Shown: positions 43,379 to 51,852, numbered from the stretch's first letter. The stretch: DNA of 60,831 bases from Bradyrhizobium manausense (GCF_018131105.1 NZ_JAFCJI010000009.1:1-60831); one strand, 5' to 3'. Notes: generated from the letters alone by a model not told the origin. Numbers and translations are program-made.

Positions 43379-44577
43379 GGGGCCTCCATCAGCTTGTTCT
43401 GTTCGTCCACCTTCTCGAACATCGCAAGTGTCGTACTTGGCTTGCGCAGGGGTTTCGTTACGCGGATTGCAACGCGCTCGCCGACCCGGCCCATGCGTCC
43501 TTCGGTGATGGTGACGTCGCCGCAACGCACGGTGACGTTGGCATCGGCGCGCATGTCCAGCGGCAGCGTGTCACCGACCTTCAGCCGCATCAGCTGCTTG
43601 AGCGGGATGTCGGCCTCGTAGAGCACGGCGTCGACTGAAATCTCGGCCTGCGCGATCTCGCTGGCGAAATGGCCTTCCCAGATCGGGTCGCGGCCGAACT
43701 TTTCGCCCATGAACATCTGAAGCAGGACGGGCCTGATCGGTTCGATGGTCGCGTAGGGAAGCAGCAGCTCGATATTGCCGCCACGGTCTTCCATGTCGAT
43801 GCGCAGACGCACCAGGATCGCGGCGTTGGCGGGACGGCTGATCGCGGCGAAGCGCGGATTGGTCTCGAGCCGGTCGATCGTGAAGGTCACCGGCGACAAC
43901 GGCCGGAACGCCTGCTCGGCGTCGGCCAGCACCACCTCGACCAGGCGCTTGACCAGTTCGGTTTCGATCGTGGTGTAGGGCCGGCCTTCGATGCGCAGCT
44001 GGCTCGAGCCGCGGCGGCCGCCGAGCAGCACGTCGATCATCGAATAGATCAGGTTGGAATCGACCGTCGCCATGCCGAAATTTTCCCACTCCTCGGCCTT
44101 GAAGACCGAGAGCACGGCAGGCAGCGGGATCGAGTTCATGTAGTCGCCGAACCGCACCGAGGTGATGCGGTCGAGCGAGACTTCGACGTTGTCGGACGTG
44201 AAATTGCGCAAGGAAGTCGTCAGCAACCGCACCAGGCGGTCGAAGACGATTTCGAGCATCGGCAGACGCTCGTAGGAGACCATCGCGGAGTCGATGATCG
44301 CGCGAATGCCACTGTGATCGTCGAGCGTGACGTCGCCGACGGTGAAGCCGAGGAGATTGTCGATCTCCTCCTGCGACAGCACGCGCTCGCCGGAGTTCTT
44401 GCCATTGCCGAGATCGCGGCTGCCGTCCTCGACCATGGCCGCCCATTGCAGGGCCATGGTCTCCGATAGTTCGTTTTCGGCAGCAGCCTTCGCGGCCTCC
44501 GCGGGGTCCTCGGAATCGAGCGACGCCTCCCATTGGGCGGCAATCGCATCCTGGTCCATCTGCTCGTTGCCGGCCAT
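43375..44577 (-). CDS. fliM: Flagellar motor switch protein FliM
   Basis: FliM joins FliG and FliN in the C ring and binds CheY-P. The 400-residue protein has a long N-terminal extension (about 70 residues; AIAAQWEASLDSEDPAEAAK) before the VLSQEEIDNLLGF motif, which is normally near residue 1-10. The CheC-like middle domain holds LRNFTSDNVEVSLDRITSVR and YSMIDVLLGGRRG, and the C-terminal SpoA/FliN-like domain is at about 315-390. The extension may replace or carry the CheY-binding segment. It is preceded 30 bases upstream by fliL and overlaps the DUF6468 gene. Confidence 0.95.
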   Translation of the reverse strand: MAGNEQMDQDAIAAQWEASLDSEDPAEAAKAAAENELSETMALQWAAMVEDGSRDLGNGKNSGERVLSQEEIDNLLGFTVGDVTLDDHSGIRAIIDSAMVSYERLPMLEIVFDRLVRLLTTSLRNFTSDNVEVSLDRITSVRFGDYMNSIPLPAVLSVFKAEEWENFGMATVDSNLIYSMIDVLLGGRRGSSQLRIEGRPYTTIETELVKRLVEVVLADAEQAFRPLSPVTFTIDRLETNPRFAAISRPANAAILVRLRIDMEDRGGNIELLLPYATIEPIRPVLLQMFMGEKFGRDPIWEGHFASEIAQAEISVDAVLYEADIPLKQLMRLKVGDTLPLDMRADANVTVRCGDVTITEGRMGRVGERVAIRVTKPLRKPSTTLAMFEKVDEQNKLMEAP

Positions 44578-44607
44578 GACGCTAGCCCGTACCCTTCCGC
44601 AGCATCC

Positions 44608-45105
44608 TCACTGGAGCACGACTTCCTTGAACAGCACCGCGCTGACCTGGATCGGCGCGACCGCAGCGTTGACGCGCTTGGTCAGCTCTTCCCGAAGGCG
44701 GAAGATGCCGGCGGAGCCGTTGAGGTCGGAGGAGCGCAGCTCGCGCACATAGGTCTGGAAGATGTCGGTGACGCGCGGCATCGACGGCTTGATCGCCTCG
44801 ATCTGCTTCTCTTCCTTCAGCTCGAGCACGATCTTGAGCTTGAGATATTGCACGCGCTCGCCGGGCGCACCGGCGAGGTTGACCATCATGTCGGGCACGT
44901 CGACGAAAGCTGGCGGCTTCGGCGGGGGCGCGGCCTCGGCGTGATGCTCGTCGTCGCCGTGGCGGAAGAACAGGAACCAGCTCGCAGCACCGCCGCCGAG
45001 CACGACCAGCACGCCGACGATGATCAGGATCAGCTTGAACTTGCTTTTGGGGGCAGCGGCTTCCGCGCCTTCGGCGGCTGCGCCACCTTCCGCTTCATCT
45101 GCCAT
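44608..45105 (-). CDS. fliL: Flagellar basal body-associated protein FliL
   Basis: FliL surrounds the stators and supports torque. The 165-residue protein has an acidic-Ala N-terminus, one membrane helix (about residues 25-48; FKLILIIVGVLVVLGGGAAS), and a periplasmic domain with FVDVPDMMVNLAGAPGERVQ and a C-terminal LFKEVVLQ. Length and layout are typical. It is the first gene of fliL-fliM-DUF6468-motE-large periplasmic protein on the minus strand, divergent from flgF. The shared 385-base region carries flagellar promoter elements. Confidence 0.95.
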   Translation of the reverse strand: MADEAEGGAAAEGAEAAAPKSKFKLILIIVGVLVVLGGGAASWFLFFRHGDDEHHAEAAPPPKPPAFVDVPDMMVNLAGAPGERVQYLKLKIVLELKEEKQIEAIKPSMPRVTDIFQTYVRELRSSDLNGSAGIFRLREELTKRVNAAVAPIQVSAVLFKEVVLQ

Positions 45106-45490
45106 GATCGTCCGGGCTCGCTCATCTCATAAAGGGTCGAAAGAGCGAAGGCTCCTGGCAGACAGTGACGCGATACAAATGCCCCAGCGCAAAGCGCTCC
45201 TCTTCAGCGCAAACGCTACGGTAATAATGGTTAACGGAACCTTTCGATCGGGCTTCCGCTAGGAAAAATCTGCCGGGCAAACATGGCTAACAGAACCTTT
45301 CTGCCCCCCGCCGGCGACGCCGGAAAATAGCCAAGGCATTGTAAATACGAACCATTTCGAGTTGGCACGGCTTTCGCTGAGAGAGGGCCGAGACCGAACG
45401 GTTTGGGAGAACCCGCCGGCCTCGTTCACGGGACCGGCCAGGGCGCTTGGGAGAGCGAATTGGTCGAGCTCACGCAGGGGAGATTGACCG
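45106..45490. promoter_or_regulatory. Divergent fliL / flgF control region
   Basis: No gene is present. The region holds a 19-base direct repeat ATGG(T/C)TAAC(G/A)GAACCTTTC at 45227-45245 and 45283-45301 (start-to-start 56 bases), each containing a TTAAC or CTAAC half-site of the CtrA type. Between them is AGGAAAAATCTGCCG (45261-45275), a degenerate copy of the flagellar palindrome. Towards flgF lies a sigma-54 promoter match, listed separately. Confidence 0.6.
45363..45378 (+). promoter_or_regulatory. Sigma-54 promoter of flgF operon
   Basis: TGGCACGGCTTTCGCT has the invariant GG and GC separated by exactly ten bases and differs from the consensus TGGCACG-N4-TTGCW at one position. It is 113 bases before the flgF ATG. 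Late (rod, ring, hook) flagellar genes in Alphaproteobacteria are commonly sigma-54 dependent. Confidence 0.75.
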
Positions 45491-46252
45491 ATGCAGAATG
45501 CGCTTCTGATCGGATTGTCACGGCAGATGACGTTGGAGCGGCAGATGGATGTCATCGCCAACAACGTCGCCAACGTTAATACCAACGGCTTCAAGGCCGA
45601 CCATTCGCTGTTCGAGGAGTACCTCAACTCGAACGCGCATGAGGACAATTTCATCGGCTCCGACCGCCGGGTCTCCTATGTGCAGGACCGCGGCACCTAC
45701 CGCGACGTCGGCCAGGGGCCGATGGAGGCGACCAACAATCCGCTCGACATGGCGATCAGCGGCAACGCGTTCTTCGCCGTGCAGGCCAATGGCGCCGAGC
45801 GTTACACCCGCGACGGCAAGTTCGCGCTCAGCAGCACCGGCCAGCTCATGACCTCCGACGGCAATCTCGTGCTCGGCACCGGCGGTCCGATCGTGTTCCA
45901 GCCGACCGACCATGACATCAACGTCGCCCCGGACGGCACCGTCACCGTGCTCGAGGGTACGGCCAAGACCGACTCGATCCGCGGCAAGATCAAGATGGTG
46001 ACGTTCGACGATCCGGCCAAGCTGACGAAGCTCGGCGCCAATCTCTACGGCGCCGGCTCTGCCAACCAGCAGACCGACAGCAAGTCCACGCTGCAACAGG
46101 GCTACATCGAGAAATCGAACGTCAATTCCGTCGGCGAGATGAGCCGCATGGTCGAGGTGATGCGCAGCTACACCGCGATCGCCAACCTGCTCCAGCAGCA
46201 GAGCGACCTCCACAAATCGGCGATCGAAAAGCTCGCCGACGTTCCGGCCTGA
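45491..46252 (+). CDS. flgF: Flagellar proximal rod protein FlgF
   Basis: The start MQNALLIGLSRQMTLERQMD and the axial-protein motif VIANNVANVNTNGFKADHS are typical. The centre reads NPLDMAISGNAFFAVQANG, and the C-terminal motif is EKSNVNSVGEMSRMVEVMRS. The length of 253 fits the rod protein FlgF. It is the first gene of flgF-flgG-flgA-flgH, all within 20 bases of each other, downstream of a sigma-54 promoter. Confidence 0.96.
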   Translation: MQNALLIGLSRQMTLERQMDVIANNVANVNTNGFKADHSLFEEYLNSNAHEDNFIGSDRRVSYVQDRGTYRDVGQGPMEATNNPLDMAISGNAFFAVQANGAERYTRDGKFALSSTGQLMTSDGNLVLGTGGPIVFQPTDHDINVAPDGTVTVLEGTAKTDSIRGKIKMVTFDDPAKLTKLGANLYGAGSANQQTDSKSTLQQGYIEKSNVNSVGEMSRMVEVMRSYTAIANLLQQQSDLHKSAIEKLADVPA

Positions 46253-46268
46253 TTGAGGGAGAACTGAC

Positions 46269-47057
46269 ATGCAGGCGCTTCACACCGCAGCGACCGGAAT
46301 GGCGGCACAGGAATTGAACGTTCAGGTGATCTCCAACAACATCGCCAACTTGCGCACGACCGGTTTCAAGAAGCAGACCGCGGCGTTCCAGGACCTGATC
46401 TACGAACACGTCCGCCGCGTCGGCGCCCAGGCCTCGGACCAGGGCACCATCCTGCCTGTCGGCGTCGACATCGGCGGCGGCGTCAAGACCGTCGGCACGC
46501 CGCGCAGCATGACCCAGGGTACGCTGTCGCAGACCGGCAACGACCTCGACCTCGCAATCTCCGGCGAAGGCTTCTTCAAGATCCTGATGCCCGACGGCAC
46601 CTACCAGTACACCCGCGACGGCACGTTCCAGATGGACAATCAGGGCCGCGTGGTCACCGCCGGCGGCAACCCGGTGCAGCCGACCATCACGATCCCGAAC
46701 AACGCCTCGGGCATTACCGTCAACGAGCAAGGCCAGGTTACCGTGACGCTGCCGGGATCGTCGAGCAACACCGTTCTCGGCCAGATCGGCGTGACCCGTT
46801 TCATCAACAAGGCGGGCCTGCAGCCGGTCGGCAGCAACCAGTTCGTCGAGACGACGTCGTCGGGCACGCCGCAGGACGGCACCGCGAACTCCGAAGGCTA
46901 CGGCAAGATCACGCAAGGCAGCCTCGAACAGGCCAATGTCGATGTCGTCTCGGAGATGAGCGACCTGATCGCCGCGCAGCGCGCTTATGAGATGAACGCC
47001 AAAGTCATCAGCGCCGCCGACCAGATGATGCAATCGACCACGGCGCTGTTCCGCTGA
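46269..47057 (+). CDS. flgG: Flagellar distal rod protein FlgG
   Basis: This 262-residue axial protein has MQALHTAATGMAAQELNVQV, then SNNIANLRTTGFKKQTAAFQ, the FlgG-specific TQGTLSQTGNDLDLAISGEG and GFFKILMPDGTYQYTRDGTF, and the C-terminal EQANVDVVSEMSDLIAAQRA. It forms the distal rod. It lies 17 bases after flgF and is followed by flgA. Confidence 0.97.
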   Translation: MQALHTAATGMAAQELNVQVISNNIANLRTTGFKKQTAAFQDLIYEHVRRVGAQASDQGTILPVGVDIGGGVKTVGTPRSMTQGTLSQTGNDLDLAISGEGFFKILMPDGTYQYTRDGTFQMDNQGRVVTAGGNPVQPTITIPNNASGITVNEQGQVTVTLPGSSSNTVLGQIGVTRFINKAGLQPVGSNQFVETTSSGTPQDGTANSEGYGKITQGSLEQANVDVVSEMSDLIAAQRAYEMNAKVISAADQMMQSTTALFR

Positions 47058-47067
47058 GGTGATGGCC

Positions 47068-48216
47068 ATGATCCGCACCACGCTTCTCGCCCTCTCCGCC
47101 CTGCTCGTGCTGGCCCTGCCGGCGCAGGCCGCCGACGACGGCATCGCCGCGCCGACGCTGCGCGCCAGCGTCACCGTCACCTCCGACGTGGTGCGGGTCG
47201 GCGACCTCATCGACAATGCCGGCTCGGCCGCGCTGATCCCGGTCTATCGCTCGCCCGACCTCGGCACCACCGGCGCGCTGCCGGTCGCCCAGGTCCTGAG
47301 CGTGCTCCGCGCCAAGCAGGTGATCGGCGTGATGACCGGCGACATCCGGGAAGTCCAGGTCACCCGCCTCGCCCGCACCTTCGCCAACAAGGATCTGGAA
47401 AACGCGGTCGCCTCCGCGCTCGAGCGCCGCTTCGGCCTGGGTGACGCCGCCAACATCAGCGTCACCTTCGACCGCGGCATCTCCGACATGCGGCTCGATG
47501 CCTCCAACACCGGCGCGCTCCAGCCGGTCGCGACCCGCTACGATGCGCGCGGCGGCCGCTTCGACATCGCTTTCGAGATCAGCAACGACAGCAACTCCGC
47601 GCCGACCAAGCTGCGCTTGACCGGCACCGCGATCGAGACCGTCGAGGTCGCCGTCCTGACCCGCGACATCGATCGGAGCGAGATGCTGAGATCCTCCGAC
47701 GTCGCGCAGGAGCGCCGGCCGAAGGCGGAAGTGACCGGCGAGCCCGCGCTGCGCGAGCGTGCGGTCGGCATGCAGCTGCGCCGGCCGATGCGCGCCGGCA
47801 CCCCGATCCGTGTCGCCGACATCGCCAAGCCCGAATTCGTGTCGCGCGACCAGAGCGTCACCGTCATCTACCAGGTCCCCGGGATCTACCTCACCACCCG
47901 CGGCAAGGCGATCGAAAGCGGCGCCGAGGGGGACACCGTGAGCGTTCTCAATCTGCAGACCAAGCGGACGCTGACCGGCGTCGTCACTGCCCGCGGCCAG
48001 GTGACCGTGCAGGGTGCCAGCCAGTCAGCGCCGATGCCGGCTGCGGTCGAACAGACTTCCTCGCTCAAGCGTGACGAAACGCCCGCCCCCGTCGACACGG
48101 CAGCGCTCCTCCGGAACCTGGTGCAGGCTCCTGCGTCGCCAGCCCAAGCCGCTCAAGCTCACGTCGCAGAAGCCCAGATCCCGCAAGCTCGCGTCTCGCA
48201 AGCTCAAGCCAAGTAA
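47068..48216 (+). CDS. flgA: Flagellar P-ring chaperone FlgA
   Basis: FlgA is a periplasmic chaperone for P-ring assembly from FlgI. The ATG at 47068 gives a clean signal peptide (MIRTTLLALSALLVLALPAQ-AADDG); GTG and ATG codons three and two positions earlier are alternatives. The SAF-like C-terminal region has VAVLTRDIDRSEMLRSSDVA, MQLRRPMRAGTPIRVADIAK and LTTRGKAIESGAEGDTVSVL. At 382 residues it is longer than usual FlgA (about 220-340), partly through an Ala/Gln-rich tail with repeated IPQARVSQAQAK-type motifs. It is followed nine bases later by flgH. Confidence 0.93.
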   Translation: MIRTTLLALSALLVLALPAQAADDGIAAPTLRASVTVTSDVVRVGDLIDNAGSAALIPVYRSPDLGTTGALPVAQVLSVLRAKQVIGVMTGDIREVQVTRLARTFANKDLENAVASALERRFGLGDAANISVTFDRGISDMRLDASNTGALQPVATRYDARGGRFDIAFEISNDSNSAPTKLRLTGTAIETVEVAVLTRDIDRSEMLRSSDVAQERRPKAEVTGEPALRERAVGMQLRRPMRAGTPIRVADIAKPEFVSRDQSVTVIYQVPGIYLTTRGKAIESGAEGDTVSVLNLQTKRTLTGVVTARGQVTVQGASQSAPMPAAVEQTSSLKRDETPAPVDTAALLRNLVQAPASPAQAAQAHVAEAQIPQARVSQAQAK

Positions 48217-48225
48217 GAGTTAGTC

Positions 48226-48990
48226 ATGTCCGCTTTCAGTTCGGCTTACCGTCTTCGTCGCATCGCGATCTCTGCCCTGCTACTGGCAGCCAGCGCGCTG
48301 GGCGGCTGCTCCTCGATCGACCGCCTGTCGCAGATCGGCGAGCAGCCGAAGCTGTCGGCGATCGACAATCCGACGACGCAGCCCGGCTACAAGCCGGTGC
48401 AGATGCCGATGCCGAAGCCGGAAGTCGCCTCCTACAATCCGAACTCGCTGTGGCGCAGCGGCAGCCGCGCCTTCTTCAAGGATCAGCGCGCCACCCATGT
48501 CGGCGACCTCCTGACCGTGACCGTGAACATCACCGACAAGGCCAACCTCTCCAACGAGACCCAGCGCAGCCGCACCAACTCGGAAGATTCCGGCATCACC
48601 GATTTCATCGGCGCAAAGACACTCGGCGTCCAGGCGCAGAAGGTGCTGCCCGGCCGCATCCTCACCGCCGACTCCACCGCCTCCAGCGACGGCAAGGGTT
48701 CGGTCAATCGCACGGAAGCGTTGCAGACCAACGTCGCGGCCGTCGTGACCCAGGTGCTGCCGAACGGCAACCTCGTCGTCGAAGGCAAGCAGGAGATCCG
48801 CGTCAACTACGAGATCCGCGAGCTCGTGGTCGCCGGCATCGTCCGCCCCGAGGACATCCAGAGCGACAACACCATCGATTCCAGCAAGATCGCGCAGGCC
48901 CGCATCGCCTATGGCGGCCGCGGCCAGATCACGGACGTACAGCAGCCGCGCTACGGCCAGCAAGTCATGGACGTGCTGCTGCCCTTCTAG
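48226..48990 (+). CDS. flgH: Flagellar L-ring lipoprotein FlgH
   Basis: FlgH forms the outer-membrane L ring. The 254-residue protein has a lipoprotein signal (ISALLLAASALGGCSSIDRL, lipobox LGGC). The body shows the family motifs SRAFFKDQRATHVGDLLTVT, NVAAVVTQVLPNGNLVVEGK, and the end VAGIVRPEDIQSDNTIDSSK with IAYGGRGQI. It is the last gene of the flgF operon. A strong hairpin and a palindromic repeat follow. Confidence 0.97.
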   Translation: MSAFSSAYRLRRIAISALLLAASALGGCSSIDRLSQIGEQPKLSAIDNPTTQPGYKPVQMPMPKPEVASYNPNSLWRSGSRAFFKDQRATHVGDLLTVTVNITDKANLSNETQRSRTNSEDSGITDFIGAKTLGVQAQKVLPGRILTADSTASSDGKGSVNRTEALQTNVAAVVTQVLPNGNLVVEGKQEIRVNYEIRELVVAGIVRPEDIQSDNTIDSSKIAQARIAYGGRGQITDVQQPRYGQQVMDVLLPF

Positions 48991-49049
48991 TCTTCTTTAG
49001 AGCTCCCACATCGTGTTCGCGAACCTAGGCGCGAACGACGATGTACTAC

Positions 49050-49082
49050 GCGGCCCTCGCTAGCTCCCCTGGCGAGGGCCGC
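49050..49082. terminator. Hairpin after flgH
   Basis: A perfect 11-bp stem GCGGCCCTCGC / GCGAGGGCCGC with an 11-base loop, 60 bases after the flgH stop. No T-run follows, so it may be a rho-linked or transcript-stabilising structure at the end of the flgFGAH transcript. Confidence 0.5.
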
Positions 49083-49095
49083 ATGTATTCTGGCG

Positions 49096-49166
49096 CCAGC
49101 GAGACGAAGCAATCCAGACTGCCACTCTAGAAAGATTCTGGATTGCTTCGCTGCGCTCGCAATGAT
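49096..49166. repeat. Dispersed palindromic repeat, copy 7
   Basis: The same palindrome family, left arm degraded (GCCAGCGAGACGAAGC) and right arm GATTGCTTCGCTGCGCTCGC followed by AATGAT. It lies 16 bases past the stop of the minus-strand hydratase gene. Confidence 0.8.
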
Positions 49167-49181
49167 GGCGCGGAGAGATCT

Positions 49182-49961
49182 CTACGTAAACTCCGCCTCC
49201 ACCACGCCCAATCCGTCCAGCTCCATCCGCACCTTGTCGCCGGCTTTCAGCCACAGCGTCTTCACCAGGCTGCCGGTCAGCACGAGCTGCCCCGCATGCA
49301 GGCCCTTGCCGTCGGCGGCGAGGTGATTTGCGAGCCAGGCGAGTGCGTTGTGGGGATGGCCGAGCACGTCGGCGCCGGTGCCGTGGCTGACCTCCTCGCC
49401 GTTGACGAGAGCGCGACCCTTGACCGCTTTCAGATCCGGAACCGACGAACGCGGCACCGCTTCGCCGAGCACGCAGCCGGCGGCGAAGAAATCGTCGGCG
49501 ATCAGCGTCGGCGCGCCCATCGTCTCCCATTTCACGTAACGGTCGTCGACGATCTCGATCGCGGGATGATAGGCCTCGACGGCTTCACCGACCCATTCGG
49601 CCGTGAACGGCGCCTCGCCGGCGGCGAGGTTGCGCTTCAGGCGCACCGCGATCTCGCATTCGACGCCGACACGGACATAGTCGGACGCCGCGAGCCTGAC
49701 GCCGCTGTCGTGCACGCCCTTCTGGAACACGCCGCCGCCGCAGGGGTGCGGGATGCCGATGTACTCCTGCATCACCTGGCTGGTGCAGCCGATCTTGTAA
49801 CCGACCAGCGGGCCGGCATTCTTCAGCAGAAGGTCGTGCAGCGCGCGCTGGACCTGATAGCCCTCGGCCTCGTCATCAGGAGGAACCGCGAGCGCCGCGA
49901 GCGGCGCATGGTTGCGGCGCGCCAGCGCGATCGCCTTTGCGGCTTCGAGAATTTTGTCCAT
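49182..49961 (-). CDS. 2-keto-4-pentenoate hydratase family protein (259 aa)
   Basis: The family hydrates 2-oxo-4-pentenoate-type intermediates in aromatic ring-cleavage pathways and shares the fumarylacetoacetate hydrolase-related fold. Marks are YKIGCTSQVMQEYIGIPHPC, the ECEIAVRLKRNL metal-ligand segment with VGVECE, AYHPAIEIVDDRYVKW, and NGEEVSHGTGADVLGHPHNA near the end. The ATG at 49961 has GGGAGG nine bases upstream. No other aromatic-degradation gene is nearby, so its pathway partner is elsewhere. Position between flagellar blocks seems incidental. Confidence 0.9.
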   Translation of the reverse strand: MDKILEAAKAIALARRNHAPLAALAVPPDDEAEGYQVQRALHDLLLKNAGPLVGYKIGCTSQVMQEYIGIPHPCGGGVFQKGVHDSGVRLAASDYVRVGVECEIAVRLKRNLAAGEAPFTAEWVGEAVEAYHPAIEIVDDRYVKWETMGAPTLIADDFFAAGCVLGEAVPRSSVPDLKAVKGRALVNGEEVSHGTGADVLGHPHNALAWLANHLAADGKGLHAGQLVLTGSLVKTLWLKAGDKVRMELDGLGVVEAEFT

Positions 49962-50528
49962 CGGCGCCGCCTCCCACGCTACGCAAATCAAGGGGCGGCA
50001 CTTCAGCATCCCCGCCCGGGCCTGACAAGCGCGGGCGGCGTGCGCACATCGGCCCTTGCCCGGGCCGAGCCGGATCAGGCTTTCAGTCGTGGCGAGGATT
50101 GCCTCGTCGTTGGAACAGGATTGCCAGCCCAGCACCGACCTCGCCGTGGCCTGCTGCCTGCTGCCTGCTGCCGGCGCTTAAGGAAATATTGAGCTGATCC
50201 AGGCTTTATGGAGAAGCGCGCCTTGCTGCGACGCACGAGACATGATTGCGGTGAAACTTGATGCCGCTCGAACTCTGTCTCAGCATCCGAGTCGATCTCG
50301 TTGATGCGACTCCCAAAACCTCGCCGCACCTGAAGTGAAGGCTGTTTCTCATGTGAACTCACGTGAGCTATCAGGAATCGACCCTAGCCTATTGATCGTG
50401 ATTCACTTTTCGCAATTGTGCACACGCGTCGTCGCATGCGGGCGCAAACGACAGTCAAAATGCTGATCATGGCGCGAAGCAGCACCATGAGCTCAAAAAC
50501 AAAGAGCCGCATCGCTGCGGCTCGGACT
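49962..50528. other. Gene-free stretch between hydratase and dksA
   Basis: I see no convincing gene in these 567 bases; the open frames on the minus strand are short, rich in Arg and Ser, and lack ribosome sites. The right end holds the dksA terminator. Confidence 0.5.
50490..50523 (-). terminator. Intrinsic terminator of dksA
   Basis: Read on the minus strand, GAGCCGCA and TGCGGCTC pair around a GCGA loop (50503-50523) and are followed by TTTGTTTTTGAG. It begins six bases after the dksA stop. Confidence 0.85.
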
Positions 50529-50939
50529 CTATTCGTCGCGATAGACCTTCTCGCGTTTCTCGTGGCGCTCCTGCGCTTCCACCGAGAGCGTTGCGATGGG
50601 ACGGGCTTCGAGCCTTTTCAACGAGATCGGCTCGCCGGTGTCCTCGCAATAGCCGTAGGTGTTGTCCTCGATACGCTGGAGCGCGGCGTCGATCTTGGCG
50701 ATCAACTTGCGCTGGCGGTCGCGGGCGCGGAGTTCGATGGCGCGGTCGGTTTCGGACGATGCTCGATCGGCGAGATCGGGGTGATTCACATTCTCCTCCT
50801 GCAGAGCCTGCAGGGTGAGCTTGGACTCCTTGAGGATCTCATCCTTCCAGGCGAGGAGCTTCAAACGGAAGTACTCCTTCTGCCGGTCGTTCATGAAAGG
50901 CTCTTTTTCGGTCGGTCGGTAGTTTTTCAACTTTTCCAA
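50529..50939 (-). CDS. dksA: RNA polymerase-binding transcription factor DksA
   Basis: DksA binds the RNA polymerase secondary channel and with ppGpp reshapes rRNA and stress transcription. The protein has a coiled coil (about residues 25-95; FRLKLLAWKDEILKESKLTL, ADRASSETDRAIELRARDRQ) with the DRAS-E-D tip and the C-terminal zinc-finger-like part DNTYGYCEDTGEPISLKRLE. Only C106 remains of the usual four zinc cysteines, as in the known Cys-poor alphaproteobacterial DksA forms. The TTG at 50939 gives an N-terminus (EKLKNYRPTEKEPFMNDRQ) matching alphaproteobacterial homologues; the ATG at 50894 is the alternative. It has its own terminator. Confidence 0.92.
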   Translation of the reverse strand: MEKLKNYRPTEKEPFMNDRQKEYFRLKLLAWKDEILKESKLTLQALQEENVNHPDLADRASSETDRAIELRARDRQRKLIAKIDAALQRIEDNTYGYCEDTGEPISLKRLEARPIATLSVEAQERHEKREKVYRDE

Positions 50940-51109
50940 GGGCGGCCTATCTTTTTAAGCAACGACTCGCAACGGAACGGGGTCCGTTGAGCCGGGCCTT
51001 ATATAGTGGCCTCCTGTGACAGACAATATTTCCTTAATGGCGCAGTTACCGCCCCCAAGCCCTTGCACAGGAAGGTTTTATCCGGGAGAGCCCGGGGGCG
51101 GCCAAAAGC

Positions 51110-51721
51110 CTAGTAACCGACGGTGAAACGCTGCCTCAAATGGGCCGGCTTCTCGATTTCGTCGGCAAGTGCGATGGCGTAGTCGGCGAAGCTGATCCAG
51201 CTCTTGCCGTTCGCATCTGCGAGAAGCTGATCGGTGCCGAGCCGGAACTTGCCGGTCCGCGCCTCTTCAACGAACAGCGCCGAGGGCGAGATAAAGGTCC
51301 AATTCAAGTCCTTTTCCTGCCGCAGCAGGTCGAGGAACACAGAGCCCGCCTCCGCCTCGGCTTTGTATTGAGCCGGAAAACCGGGGGTTGTGACCAATTT
51401 GACGCCGGGCGCGACCTCGAGGCTGCCGGCGCCGCCGACAACCAGATAGCGCCCGATCTTGGAGTCCTTGGCCGCGCCAATCAGCTTATGCGGGTCGCTG
51501 GCCAGGAAGTGCACGGAACTCACCGCGACGTCGTGCCCGGCCCAGAGTTTGGCCAGACCGACCTGGTCGAGCACATCCCCCTTCGTCGGCGTCACATTCG
51601 GCAGGCCTGCAATCTTCTCCGGGTTGCGGGCAATGGCGGTGACCGCGTGGCCACGGCGGGACAGTTCCCTGGTGATCTCCGACCCGGCCCGGCCCGAGGC
51701 GCCGGCGACTGCGATTTTCAT
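51110..51721 (-). CDS. NAD(P)-binding Rossmann-fold reductase-like protein (203 aa)
   Basis: This short atypical SDR / NmrA-like protein starts MKIAVAGASGRAGSEITREL, with the nucleotide-binding GASGRAG motif. Further marks are VTAIARNPEKIAGLPNVTPT, VGGAGSLEVAPGV and WTFISPSALF, as in NAD(P)H-binding proteins of the YwnB type. The ATG at 51721 is preceded by AAAGGATCCTTCC. It is divergent from an HxlR regulator over a shared palindrome, a common pairing in which the regulator senses electrophiles or quinones and the reductase detoxifies them. The substrate is unknown. Confidence 0.9.
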   Translation of the reverse strand: MKIAVAGASGRAGSEITRELSRRGHAVTAIARNPEKIAGLPNVTPTKGDVLDQVGLAKLWAGHDVAVSSVHFLASDPHKLIGAAKDSKIGRYLVVGGAGSLEVAPGVKLVTTPGFPAQYKAEAEAGSVFLDLLRQEKDLNWTFISPSALFVEEARTGKFRLGTDQLLADANGKSWISFADYAIALADEIEKPAHLRQRFTVGY

Positions 51722-51741
51722 GGAAGGATCCTTTGCTTCTA

Positions 51742-51760
51742 TAGTAACCAATAGTTACTA
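51742..51760. promoter_or_regulatory. Palindromic operator candidate for HxlR regulator
   Basis: TAGTAACCAATAGTTACTA has perfect seven-base arms around a five-base spacer. It is placed 21 bases before the reductase ATG, in the divergent gap with the HxlR gene. Confidence 0.7.
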
Positions 51761-51852
51761 GATATCGCAAAGAACGCTGGTGTTAAGAGAGCACTTTGTG
51801 CTTACCTGCTTACGCAGGAGTAACCGGCAACGAGCCAGTGCGAGGAACCAGG

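Noticed and set aside
50075..50362. Minus-strand frame of 95 codons upstream of the hydratase gene
   Set aside because: Composition rich in Ser, Arg and Gln without domain or ribosome site; probably chance.
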